DNA of 64,000 bases from Byssothecium circinans. Lineage: Eukaryota > Ascomycota > Dothideomycetes > Pleosporales > Massarinaceae. Both the position numbers and the translations under genes were made by a program. Location of the stretch: the NCBI GenBank assembly GCA_010015675.1, contig ML976977.1:90182-154181 (forward strand). The letters run 5' to 3'. Under the pieces are notes generated by a model that saw nothing but the letters and a program-made list of their open reading frames with translations, was not told where the DNA came from and searched no databases. Shown here one piece after another: positions 46,610 through 57,869 of this stretch; position 1 is the first letter of the stretch, and every line of letters begins with the position of its first letter.

Positions 46610-47218
46610 ATGAGACAAATGGGATAGGCTCGGAGAGGACAAGGCAGATACCACTTCATGCATGTGCTTGATGATATTTCTCGGGCGGGAACGCTATAGA
46701 TGAGAATATGAAACAATCTTAAGAGCTCCTCCCCAATCTTTAATTCTACCTGCTCGTGATATCGTGATGCTTGGCCTTTTGAGGTCGCAGATGATTTCGC
46801 CGTTCGGTAGTCTTCACCTTGCCATCGCCTATGATGAAGAATCAAGCTGGCAAGCAACGCTAAATGGACTATTTCTCCACAAATGATATATGACTGTTCT
46901 CAGGAACTCATCTTCCAAACGCCTTGTGTGCATCTGCTGAGAAATGCACTTGGCTGAGGCGACTCGTTTATCGCCTAGCTAGATCAGGTTTAGCGCGCCT
47001 TCTTCCCACACTGATTGGAAATCAACTTCGGTGTCAAAAGAGTTTCTTGACAAGCCTCTGCCACTCCGCAACACCACCACTAATAAAAGGTAAGACCGAC
47101 CTCTTTGCTACCGCCGCACCCCCTTCATCTCCCGCTCTCCGAAGAGACGATCGCTCGCTATCGCCTCGATATCGCTCAGCACACCGCTCACATACAGCAG
47201 AACCAACAAACCGACAAA
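46610..47218. other. RPL30 3' flank and RPL10 promoter
   Basis: No gene is supported. The region just before RPL10 (about 47040-47218) has the C/T-rich and CACA-rich composition of a fungal leader. Confidence 0.5.
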
Positions 47219-47984
47219 ATGGCCCGCCGTCCCGCCCGCTGCTATCGGTACTGCAAGAACAAGCCGGTATGTGGAACTAAGGGGTGAAGAAAGAAATCGA
47301 TGCTGATGACGCTGCAGTACCCGAAGTCACGCTTCAACCGTGGTGTGCCCGACCCAAAGATCCGCATCTTCGATCTTGGCCGCAAGAAGGCCAACGCCGA
47401 CGAGTTCCCTCTCTGCATCCACCTTGTCTCCAACGAGTACGAGCAGCTGTCCTCCGAGGCTCTTGAAGCCGCCCGTATTTGCGCCAACAAGTACCTCGTC
47501 AAAATCGCCGGAAAGGAAGGTTTCCATCTCCGTGTCCGCGCCCATCCGTACCATGTCGTCCGTATCAACAAGATGTTGTCGTGCGCTGGTGCCGATAGAT
47601 TGCAGACGGGTATGCGTGGTGCCTTTGGCAAGCCCAACGGTACCGTTGCGCGTGTGAATATTGGTCAGATTATCTTGTCCGTCCGAACGAGGGATTCCAA
47701 CCGCGCCACCGCTCTCGAGGCTCTGAGGCGATCCCAGTACAAGGTGCGTTGGTGCGCCAGTATACCTCAAATACCAATACTAACGAGTGCAGTTCCCTGG
47801 TCGCCAGAAGATCATCGTCTCCAAGAACTGGGGCTTCACCAGCCTCCGCCGCGAGGAGTACGTCACCAAGCGCAAGGAAGGTCGCATCAAGATCGACGGC
47901 GCCTACGTCCAGTTCCTCCGCAACAAGGGCAAGCTCGAGGAGAACGTCAACCGCTTCCCCCAGGCTTTCGAGCAGGAGGCATAG
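47219..47984 (+). CDS. RPL10: 60S ribosomal protein L10 (uL16)
   Basis: Three exons: 47219-47266, 47318-47743, 47793-47984; 221 aa, exactly the yeast length. It starts [16 protein letters not shown], continues [19 protein letters not shown], has the conserved [20 protein letters not shown] loop that reaches the peptidyl-transferase centre, and ends [15 protein letters not shown]. uL16 joins the pre-60S late in the cytoplasm and is required for release of Nmd3 and Tif6. Splice junctions are fixed by perfect family continuity. Confidence 0.98.
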
Positions 47985-48352
47985 GTTGGGTATGAGGGTT
48001 GAGTTGTCGTGGTGTGATGATCTGCATGGGAAACAAGTGGGATACCGGTCATGGCGTGTCTTGCTTCTTTCCTTTTCTTTGCTCTGGTCATGGATGAGGG
48101 TTTGAGCATGACATTCACGGGATACGTAGAATGATCGTTTGATCTACCTGACAACGGCAATGGTACATGAACAACAGATATGATGATTACAATAGCAACC
48201 GTGCTTTTTCTCGATTTTTTGTTGGAAATTCTTCGTATTATTAACCAAGGAAATGCAGGTACGCGCAAATTACAAACTCGCAGAACTAGCTGCGTGGTAT
48301 CTTTCACCAATCTTCTCTTCCAACTATTTACAAACTAGTCCACGAAACTGCA
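47985..48352. other. convergent 3' flanks of RPL10 and the Ser/Thr-rich gene
   Basis: Two genes end toward each other here. The sequence is AT-richer with no coding signal. Confidence 0.5.
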
Positions 48353-50074
48353 TCATCCCCTCACAGTAGCCGTCACAGTCACCGTCTCCTTTTCCGTCGT
48401 TGTAGCAGTAACCGTCACAGTGAATAGTTGGCTTGGATTAATCGGCGTGACAATTAGCGGTACATTCGAAGAAGACGAGGACGATGATGATAATGAAGGG
48501 ACTGGCGCTGGGGCCGGCACCGGCGCAGTTGTTCCCGACCCTGTCCCCTGACTCGAGGCCGGCGAAGATGAAGGGGCTACAGAGGAAATTGGAGCAGTTG
48601 TTGAAGATTTCGCGGGTGCTGGACCGGATTGGTTGGATGGGTACTGGAATCCACCACCAGCCCCACCGGTTGCGGTCGGTTTACTTGTTGCCGTTGGCAC
48701 TGTAGCTGCCGTTGTTGTGGTTGGTATTTTGGAGCTTTGTGGTGTCGAAGAGCCGGCTGGAGGCAAAGATGAAGGCTGTGGTGCAGATGATGGAGGTGGC
48801 GTTACCGTTACTGCTGGTGGCGGTATGAGAGACGTTGACGGGAGACCAGCAGACGATGATTTGGAGATTGATACTGTTGATGATGATGATGATGGGATGG
48901 CTGGCTGTGTGCTTGAAACTTGCGTAGTTGGTGTGACATTCGACGATGGATTTGGCTGAGAGGGTACAGAGGTGGAAGCGGAAACTGAAGCGGAAGCAGA
49001 GGCTTGTGAAGGCTTTACCGTAGTATATTGCGTCTGTGTAACGTATACTACGAGCTTCGAAGATGCACTCGTAAGGCCAGACTGTATTACAGAGCTTGAT
49101 GAACTGTTCTGCGTCGTGCTTCCACTTGTTGGACGTTGGAGGGTTGGTATGCCTGCTCCAGGCCCCAGAGCTGATGAGGATGAGCTGACTGCAGCTGCCG
49201 TTGTTCCTCGTGTTACGTTCGAGCTCGACCCTGCTGTTGAAGCTGATCGTAACGCTGTCGTTGTGGAATTGGAGTCGGGTGTTTTCACGGTGGGCGTTAC
49301 ACTGGTGGAAGCATTCTTGGTCTCATTTTCCTTCGGCGAATACGTGAACTTGGGACTGGTGGCGGTTGCGTTACGATTCGTTGGTAATGAGGATTTGGAT
49401 GTAACAGAGGCCACACTTGAAGATGCTGGACGTGATGTAGCTGATGTTGAAGTCGTGGGCTTCGCAGTTGACGAGACTTGGGAAGGTGTAGCGCTAGAAG
49501 AACTTGACGGAGCCTTTGTCGTAGTCTTTGGCTTGGTAAAGTATGATGTAGAGAGTATGGTCTCTTCTGCTTGTGTAACGAGAGGCTTTCCTTTAGGGTC
49601 AGAGAAGGTGATTGCTGGTTGAGTTTTAGTAAAGATGGTGCGGCCGATCGGCTCGACGACAACTGCAGTATTTGCCTCTGCTGATGGGTCCACGGAGGTA
49701 GCATTTTGAAAGGTTGATGTTGTACTCTTTAAGGTCTTCGCTGGTCTGGTCGGTTGGAGGATTGGCGCACTGGTCAGGGTCGTTGGGAATTTGAGAGATG
49801 GGCCGAGGGGTGTGAATGACCCCGATGAGTTTGCGAGCGATGGATAAGGGTAGCTACAGAAGGTCAGTTTCGGTGGTGTCGATGTTTACGGTATTAGTGC
49901 AGAAGTCTTGCAACGCTTTTCAAGGCCAAAACTTTAAAAAGCGTTGCCAGACTTTTGACACATGACTGTAGATGGCAGGACTCACAATGGTACTCGGGGT
50001 CGAAGCGGGACAGGTCCTGCTATTACTGTCGTAGACAACGCTGCCAGCAGCCATATCACAGAAAGGATCACCAT
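48353..50074 (-). CDS. secreted Ser/Thr-rich, probably wall-associated protein
   Basis: Two exons: 49986-50074 and 48353-49853, separated by an unusually long 132-nt intron; 529 aa. MVILSVIWLLAALSTTVIA is a signal peptide. The mature part is dominated by Ser, Thr, Pro and Ala with long Ser runs, expected to be heavily O-mannosylated, and has scattered N-x-S/T sites. The C-terminus carries the repeat pair TVTVTATTTEKETVTVTATV. No GPI-attachment signal or catalytic motif is seen. It may be an adhesin-like or structural wall protein; low complexity prevents a family call. The intron carries the inverted repeat listed at 49903-49954. Confidence 0.7.
49903..49954. repeat. 18-bp inverted repeat in the intron of the Ser/Thr-rich gene
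   Basis: The arms AAGTCTTGCAACGCTTTT (49903-49920) and AAAAGCGTTGCCAGACTT (49937-49954) match as an inverted repeat in 17 of 18 positions around a 16-base loop. It could form a stable hairpin in the pre-mRNA or be the core of a small foldback element. The right arm runs into a motif repeated at 50612. Confidence 0.7.
49949..49970 (+). repeat. 22-bp motif, copy 1 (second copy at 50612-50633)
   Basis: AGACTTTTGACACATGACTGTA at 49949-49970 and the copy at 50612-50633 agree at 20 of 22 positions (AGACTTTTGAC, one variable base, CAT, one purine, ACTGTA). Copy 1 lies in the first intron and copy 2 upstream of the gene. Both are next to a GCAACGCT-type string, in opposite orientation for copy 1. 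Confidence 0.6.
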
Positions 50075-51234
50075 CCTCAAGATGGGTATCAGAATTAGAG
50101 AAGAGAAGGTGACAGAGAATCCACAATTATTCTAGTGAAGACGCGCGCTTGGAAGGAGACAAGAGAGGTAACCGATGGAAAGGAAAGACTGGGAAACGGT
50201 AGGATAAAGAGGAAAGCGATCAACGAACACACGATACACTACTAAAGACTGGCAAAAAAAAGAAGGAAAGCGTCCGTCTCAAACAGACAAGTGGACAAAC
50301 CTGCACACGATACTACAAGGCTCCTGCGGTGAGGATGATTGCTGTCGAGCAGGCCATCTGGTTTTGAGGCTAGATTAGCCGCTGTTTGATGTCAAAATAG
50401 AAGACTGGGCGACACTGGCCCAGCAGCGCCGTTGAGACTTCCCCTTTCATGTTGTACTAGGTGCTGTCCTGGGTTGCTTTGCGTCTGACTGGAGGAGTGG
50501 TGGTGGTTGTTCGTGGCAGAGCAGTGTTGTTTCAGCTTTGGGCCAATCAGATGGCAGAGGGCTCAGGCGAGAGTAATTTTCGTGGGCGCCTCGCCGTACG
50601 TCGCAACGCTAAGACTTTTGACCCATAACTGTACTGTATCTTGGACACGCTATCTCCGAAAATAGGTACTCGTGGCTAGCCATCTCATTTCGCGTCCAGT
50701 GGACTGTCCCAGCCTCGTCGCGTCGCGGTGGGAGGCTTCCGAGAGCGTATGCCAGTGACTTGGAAGTACCAAGGCAGGGTTTGAGGTGATCGAAATCGAA
50801 CGGCCAGTTGTTCGATGATATATGGTGTCTTCCCCATTACGATATCAGGTGCAATTTAATTCTTCTCGCGCACATTGAAGAGTCGGGATGGAAGCAAGCA
50901 ACCTCGGAACCTGAGAAGTGACGAGCACATAGGCGTATTCTTCTACCAAACATGTATCATTTTGTCTATCCAGCAATGTATCGTTTGGCGTTTCGCACCC
51001 TCTCGCTCATATCGAGTGTCGAAAGTCCGGCAAAGGTATTTTCTTGGATGTGGTGAGGGCTGAAGCGCGGTCACGTGCCCATCACCGGGGAAACGCCTTG
51101 GCGACAACAGCAATTAAACACGGCCCACCGGCCTCGCACTCCAGCATTCGACGTTAGTGCAGGCCAACCATTCTTTTCTTTGGACAGTGAGCCATCCTCC
51201 CCCACCTCTCCTCTTCTTTCCTATCTTCAACACA
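50075..51234. promoter_or_regulatory. divergent promoter region, Ser/Thr-rich gene and kinesin
   Basis: This 1.16-kb gap carries two outward promoters. It includes the second copy of the 22-bp motif at 50612-50633 and a polypurine segment around 50220-50290. An ATG frame at 50875-51063 (62 codons) has no recognised features. Confidence 0.45.
50612..50633 (+). repeat. 22-bp motif, copy 2
   Basis: Second copy of the motif at 49949-49970, about 540 bp upstream of the start codon of the Ser/Thr-rich gene. It may be a regulatory site or a remnant of a dispersed element. Confidence 0.6.
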
Positions 51235-53506
51235 ATGAGTGTCCGGGTGGTTGCGCGCATACGGCCGCTGCTCAGAAATGAGCTCGACAAAGACACCATT
51301 GTCACGGCAGAACCTGCCGCCGATGCAGCAGCAAAAGGCCCCCCGACGCTTATACGCATACCGAACCCAAAGAAAGAGGCAGAGTCGTTCAGCTTCCAAT
51401 TCAGCTCTGTGTACGAGCAAGATGCGACGCAGCAAGAGCTCTTCGACGCAGAGATCTCACCCACGGTAAAGCACTTATTCAATGGCTTGTAAGCACGACT
51501 TCATCAACTCTGCGGGCTCGAAGGTTAATAAAACTAAAGCGACCTCTCCATCTTCGCCCATGGGTGTACCGGAACGGGAAAGACACACACGATGCGCGGC
51601 GGAAAATCTTTGGCGGACCGTGGCGTGATTCCGAGGCTATTAAGTGCGATATACCGACGGTGTAAGAAGATCGAAAAGGATACAGGTGGAGAGACACAGG
51701 TTGAAGTCACCCTGGAATACTTCGAGATCTACTGCGACCGCGTCTACGACCTGTTCGAACCTCCCGAGAAGCGTACGCCGTCAGGGCTTCCAATTAGGGA
51801 TAATAATGGAAAGACTGTGGTAGTTGGATTGAAGGAAAAGCCGTGCGCGACGTTGAAGGATTTTGAGCAGATCTACGACCAGGCCAACGTCAACAGGTCG
51901 ACTTCTGCGACTAAAGTAGGTAGACGTTGGCTCATACGGGAATGATGCTAACATGCCCAAGCTCAATGCCCACTCCTCCAGGTCACATGCCATCCTTTGT
52001 GTCAAAGTCACCCAGACAACCGAGACTACGATTCGCGTAAGCAGGGCATCGTGTATCGATCTTGCAGGCTCAGAAGACAATCGAAGAACGGATAACAACA
52101 AAGAGCGTATGGTGGAAAGCAATGCGATCAACAGCTCACTTTTCACGCTGGCCAATTGTGTGGATGCCATTAACAGCAAGAAATCCCGGATACCGTACCG
52201 CGAATCCAAGATGACGAGGATCCTATCATTAGGCCAGAACAGCGGTCTCACGGTGATGATACTCAACCTTGCCCCGACCCGAGCATACCATCTCGACACC
52301 ATCAGTTCCCTCAACTTTGCAAGTCGGACGAAAAAGATCGAGATCTGCGAGATCGAGAACGACCCGATGCTCCGAACAATGGCAAAGCCCCTCGCCACAT
52401 CCAGTCTGAGTGGACCTAATATCACCCGACAGCCTCTTCGGCCATTGACTGCAGCTCACAACGCAAACAAGCCGGAAGTAGACCCAAAGAAGCAGGGAAC
52501 GAAGCCCGTAAAGGCTTTTTCAGTATACTCTGACAGCCGCAAGGCAGCTCCACGCGCTTCCAACGTCCCTTCGCAAAACCAAGGCCTTCGGCGAACGGAA
52601 GCTCAGAAGCGGCCCGCCGAGTCGCACGGTCTAGCATCTCGTCCTTCCAAGGTTTACAGGGCGGCCGATAACTCTTCTCGTACGCGTAACGCAGGAACCG
52701 CGTTGACGAAAGAGTCTATCGAGGCTCTCATTTCCCAACGTATTGATGAGAAGCTCGCCGAGAAGGCTCTCCAAGATGCTGCTGTTGCCGCTCCAACACT
52801 GTCCACGGAGCTACAGAAACGCCTCGATGACCTGGAGCATCGCATAGATGCAAAGGACGACGACGAGAAAGGCCAAGGACTCCAGTTCCTACTCATGGCC
52901 AAGCAGCATACCATGCGTGGGGAGGACGCCAGCGCTTTGAGGATGTACCAGTTAGCTGTGCCTTTCTTTCCCGGCAACAAGAAGCTGAAGACGAAAATGG
53001 AGACTTTGGAGGAGCGAATACGCAGTAAGAAAGAAGCAGCACCTGCGTCAAATCTAACGGCCCCCACAAAGACGGAACAGAAGCTTTCGAAACAGAAGAC
53101 AAAGTATCAGGATGAATCTGATGGCGAAGAGTTCGCTCCTCCCCCTGAATCTGATCAAGATGAGTCGTACGTCTCGGACTCTAGCTTCAAGTACAAGAAA
53201 GCCGCACGGAAACCGAAAACAACGAAGAGACTTCCCGTCTTCCGCGACTCTGAAGAGCCCGAACACTCACTACCTGGCGCACAGACTCCACGCACAAAGC
53301 ACCTGCTGAAAATCATCAACTCGCGCGATGTGGCCCAGATCAGGGCCTTGAAAGGAGTCGGATCCAAGAAAGCAGATGCCATCGTCAACTGTCTAGTTGA
53401 AATGGACGATGACGCAGTAATGGATCTGGAGGGGCTTGCGATGCTGAAGGGAGTCGGCGGGAAGACGGTGGAGAGCATGAGGCTAGGTTTGAGTGTCGCG
53501 TTTTGA
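51235..53506 (+). CDS. Kid-type (kinesin-10-like) motor with helix-hairpin-helix tail
   Basis: Three exons: 51235-51488, 51540-51915, 51962-53506; 724 aa. The N-terminal motor begins SVRVVARIRPLL and has P-loop CTGTGKTHTM, switch I NAHSSRSHA, switch II DLAGSED and the neck region NSGLTVMILNLAP. After a basic, Ser-rich linker and a short helical region, the C-terminus has two helix-hairpin-helix units, ALKGVGSKKADAIVNCL and MLKGVGGKTVESMRLGL. Motor plus C-terminal HhH is the layout of KIF22/Kid chromokinesins, which bind chromosome arms and push them along spindle microtubules. Kinesin subfamily is inferred from this architecture. Confidence 0.9.
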
Positions 53507-55571
53507 TGAATTGATATGAAGCCTCATACAGTCGAGTTTTGGAGCGTTTTGACGCATTGTTTGGTGTTGGGGAGGAAGGCATGAATGATGTGGCATCGGT
53601 TGTGGTTGCATAGCATGGCGTTTTGGTGCTGGCGGGCATTTCCATCGTATGCTGCTCGCTTTCAATCAAGAAGTTTACTTTCCATGGTCGTTTTATGTAT
53701 TGAAGCATTCGTGCCTTGCCGCATCGTCTACAGCCGACATCGGGTTGGTGTAGAGTGATGGCCGTCTTTGCTCAATATCCGACAAGCTTTCGGATGATTC
53801 GCATGGTCTGGGCGTTCATCGGACCCCTGAAGCGAGACGGAAGATGATGTAACGATTGAAGACCATCGGGCCTAGCGCAGATCTAGAGGAGCCTCTCTGC
53901 CCCTCAACACCATGCGGGCCATCGCCGCCAATTGTGGAGGCGCGATCCCACCGCGAACCAGCATGCACATCTGGCTACCGGCTACTCTGCTCAACCATGG
54001 ATCCAAGCCGGCGGGCTGCTATCGCGACGAATCGCTTAGCCTCAATCCAAGGTTGGGTGCATGTACAGTACCGTGGAGCCCAACATGGGTTCAGGGACCA
54101 TGGGAGGAGCAGAGGATAGAGGATAGCAGAGGATAGCGACCCAGCGCGGACATGGGCTCTCCAACCTCTGAACGACGGGCACGACTGGGCACCTAGTGAC
54201 GGCCCGTTGAAAGAGGGCAGTATCAAAAATCAAAAATGGAACACAACTGAACCACGGATTGCCTAGCCGTTCGCTTCAGCAAGGTACAGAGGTACAATGT
54301 TTCGCGTGCATCACAGTCCAGCACACCCTTGCTCCCCTTGCAGCCGCGCTACCTTCTGGCAGAGTGTCCATGCAATCCCACCTCTATCTACTGTCTACAC
54401 TTTGTACCTCATACAGCATGTGAAACAGAGCGGTGAGACTGAGGCTGCCGTCGGCATCCAGGCCATCAGTTAGTTGAAGTGTTCGCTGGCCACAGACGAC
54501 GCAAGGGTGGAAGTTCATATTCTTGCCATCCCACTGCGCGCTGAGGGGCTGAAAGACCTGCAGGCAGAGCAGACAGAGCAGGCAGAGCGCGGTCGATGGT
54601 CTGTCACTTGTTAATTATCCTGTGAATCTGACGCTTGACCCCAGCCTCCCTCTCCTCCGAGTCCTCCCTCCCCTCCCCTCCCCTCCGCCAGGGCCCTCAT
54701 AAAAGCACGCTAGGACGCTTACATACCACCCAGCCCAGCCCAGCCCAGCCCAGCCCAGCCCGCCCCGCCAGCCCCTCGCATGCGCTTGCGTCGGCGTCGC
54801 AACTTGCCCTCGACCTCTGCCCCAATCCCAAGCCTGTCACTGTCACGCCTGCGCCTGCGCCTGTGCCTGTGCCTGTGCCCTGTGCCTGTTCTTCTGCGCT
54901 CTGCACCTCCTCTGCTCCCTCGTCGGCTCGGCATTCGCAGGACATCCATCTGGCTTTGTGCATCCCCAGAGCCGCACCCTGCCAGCCGCTTCTCGCGCCT
55001 CGTCTCTCTGTGACCTGCATCCCTCCAAGAAACATCTGCCTCAGGTGGCGGGGATCGCCCCCTCAAGCGTCTTATCGCGGCGTCACTGGTTTGGAGTTCA
55101 ACTCCGAGTATCCGCTCCCATCCCATCATACATCATACACACCACCAACACCACCACCACCACCATCATCACCACCGCCACCGCCGAGAGCCCTCGATGC
55201 TGCGAAACCATCGTGAACGACGCCATCCTACCCACCATCCCTTCTAACCGTCCCTCGGCGCCCCTCCCTCTTACCAAGCGCCCGGCTCGGATGTTGCTCC
55301 ACCGCCGCATGCTTTTCGTCACTAGCTCCGCTTCAGCCTTTCACGACGCTCGACGAGCAACCCACCGTCTATACTGCCAAAAGCCGACGAGACTGCAAAC
55401 CCATATTTCTAGCCGTCCTGCTCATATCATTACAGGACTCCGGCCAAGCGCCGCGTGAGAGAGACTCACCTGCCGTTGGGAGCCGGGGGATCACAACGAG
55501 CTTCGACGCGCTCACCTCGCACCATCGCAACACTAGGCGCCATACAGACGTTGGAAGTATCCGACACCGAC
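53507..55571. other. kinesin 3' flank and long leader/promoter of the C2H2 regulator
   Basis: No complete gene is supported. 54100-54140 has short GAGGATAG repeats; 54650-54790 and 54840-54890 are C/G-rich tandem repeats; 55138-55186 is an ACC/CAC triplet tract. Long plus-strand frames at 54635-55216 and 54958-55458 follow from this skewed composition. The region from about 54600 is probably promoter and leader; several ATGs in it would be upstream ORFs if transcribed. Confidence 0.45.
54731..54760 (+). repeat. CAGCC pentanucleotide array
   Basis: Six perfect tandem copies of CAGCC, about 810 bp before the C2H2 regulator start, directly followed by CGCCCCGCCAGCCCC. A second array of GCCTGC/GCCTGT hexamers lies at 54847-54888. 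Both are likely to vary in copy number between isolates. Confidence 0.85.
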
Positions 55572-57869
55572 ATGTCCGCCTTTCAAGCAGTCAACACCAC
55601 GTTGACGGTGCCGGATCCTCCACTAAGCCGTGCAGGCGACGAAACAACGCCGACGACACCTCGGCCGAACAGCAAGTTCTTCACCGACTCTAAACCAGCC
55701 GATGACCCTCGCGCCGAAGATCCATCAGCGAAAACACCCACACGTAATAGCTTTGGGGGTCTCGCCGGCCAGCGCCCCCTACCGTCGTCGCCATTCACTC
55801 CATCGCGCGAGCTTAGCAATACGCCTAGTAGACAAAGTATGAGTAGAGAGAACTCACATAGGTCGTCGCAATCAGTAGGTTCGCAGGACGTAGAAATGGG
55901 CGGTGGCGACGAGGAGGGTGTAGGCTCGGATGACGAGAGTGTCAATGGCGATTCGAAACAGACATCGAAAAAGAAGAAAGGACAGCGTTTCTTCTGCACA
56001 GACTTTCCACCATGTCATCTGAGCTTCACGAGAAGTGAGCATTTGGCCCGGCACATTCGGTTTGTCGCCCCGCCTCTCCGTCCATGACAACCTAGGCTAA
56101 CTTGCAACAGTAAACATACCGGTGAACGACCGTTCCAATGCCACTGTTCGCGCCGATTTTCACGACTAGATAACCTCCGACAGCATGCGCAGACGGTTCA
56201 TGTTAACGAAGATATACCCGGAGATTCATTGGCAGCAACCGGCACCAGATTCCAAAGACAAATCCGGACGGACCGTGTGCGACCACCGGGAAACCGCTCC
56301 AGAGCCAGTACATTGGGCAGCACAGGAGGACATAGCAGGGGACACAGCCGGAATCTATCCACGTCTAGTATCACATCAACGGCTTCAAGCATTAGTGTAG
56401 CTCAGTCCCCTGATGTGAGACGTCGACCGCCACCCCTTGCTATGGCGAACGACGGAACTTCCAGAGCACGGCTGTCGCTCAATATTGCAGACAGCTATAA
56501 TCCTCCTCTAATGGGCAGTCCAGGACCAACAATTGTCGACTACGGTCACCAATCCAACAGAGCAACCACACCCACGTCTGCTACCTTCTCTACAGCAACC
56601 GGTAGTCCCAGTCGATATGGCTCCGCGCTCCAATCTCCCATATCTTCTGCATCAAGGCCGGTTTCTTGGAGTGGTGCCGCGCCAAGTGGACGACGGTTGT
56701 CTGTTCCCTCGAGCGGGAACCCCTTCTCAGGCCCGCCGGGACAATTCGTTCCCACATTCATGACACCTTTGCCATCTTCGACTTCGTCAACGTTCTCTGG
56801 CCAAAGTAGTGTCTACGCAAGTCCCACCGTGTCCAATTTCCCAGAGTCCCGTAGAGAGTCGAATGCAGAAGCAGACTGGAGGAGGCGTACATGGCATCCT
56901 GGAACCTATGCTGGACCGCGACCAGCAACTAGTGGACTAGGATACTACCAAAATCTGGATGCCCCGCGACCTTCATTCACTTCTCAACCGGCGGCTTCAC
57001 AGACAACACGACTTCCCGGAATCGAAAGCTTTGATCATGCACCACCTCCTCTACCTCACTTAGCTCGTCGCCAACCGAGTCCTATGCAAGTCGATGCCCC
57101 TGCTCGCCCTGTCACATATCATGCACCTACGGACCCACCCTTCACTTCGAAGCCTGAGAAACGCATGAGCATCTCCTGGGATACCACGCTACAGAAGGGC
57201 ATCAATAGCCTTGAGATAGCAAGTCCAAACCCTTCAAGGGAACCATGGCAACAATACCGGAATAATCCAGCACAGCCCGCAAGTAATCGACCAACAACAG
57301 CACCTCATCCGGGCTACTTCAACCAACAACAGCCAGGCGGGCCTCCACCGCCTATTCAGGTACCCTCTGCGGAGTCGGCAAGGGGCTCACAGGATCCGCC
57401 CGTCACCCCAAAGAGAAATAAGCGGCAAGCATGGTACAATGGACCTTTGGCACAGCAAGTCCATGTTCAGCCCCAGCCTCCAATACAGGCCCAACCCGGC
57501 CGCGTCCAACGCACTTCTCCAGAGGATTCCAGCAGCAGTGAAGGAGTTCCTACCCCTTCTAATTCGACAATGACTGAGTATCATCCGGCCATTGTCCACA
57601 GCAATGGCCTCGTCGAGACACATCCTCCGGGAGCGCCGATGGAGGAACATAAACCTCCCCCGCAGGGTTCCATCATGGACAGACCTCATCCAATCTATGG
57701 CCAGTATCAACACTACCAAACACAAGGCTTTTCTGGCTATAGACCTCAACGAGAACCACCGACCTTTGGTCAGCCACTTCCCCAACCACCTGCGAACGAC
57801 ATGCGACGACTAGAGGCGCTTGTAGCTGTAGCTACAGGTGAGCGTCAAGCTGTTGGAGATCGACCATGA
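55572..57869 (+). CDS. two-finger C2H2 transcription factor
   Basis: Two exons: 55572-56059 and 56111-57869; 748 aa. An intron of 51 nt interrupts the zinc-finger pair. Finger 1 reads [24 protein letters not shown] and, across the junction, [30 protein letters not shown] gives finger 2, a pair like those of the Rgm1/Usv1, Nrg and AmdX group of stress and carbon/nitrogen regulators. The rest is disordered, rich in Pro, Ser and Gln, with SPxR-type phosphorylation sites. The 3' end is uncertain: a GTGAGC donor at 57839 and a CAG acceptor at about 57882 could replace the last residues ([10 protein letters not shown]) with a shorter end. No specific orthologue can be named. Confidence 0.85.

Noticed and set aside
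48972..49622. 216-codon plus-strand frame opposite the Ser/Thr-rich gene
   Set aside because: It is the complement of a low-complexity Ser/Thr coding region; Val/Asp/Glu bias follows directly and no motif is present.
54635..55458. Plus-strand frames of 193 and 166 codons before the C2H2 regulator
   Set aside because: Produced by C-rich and triplet repeats; translation is almost all Pro, Ser and Thr.
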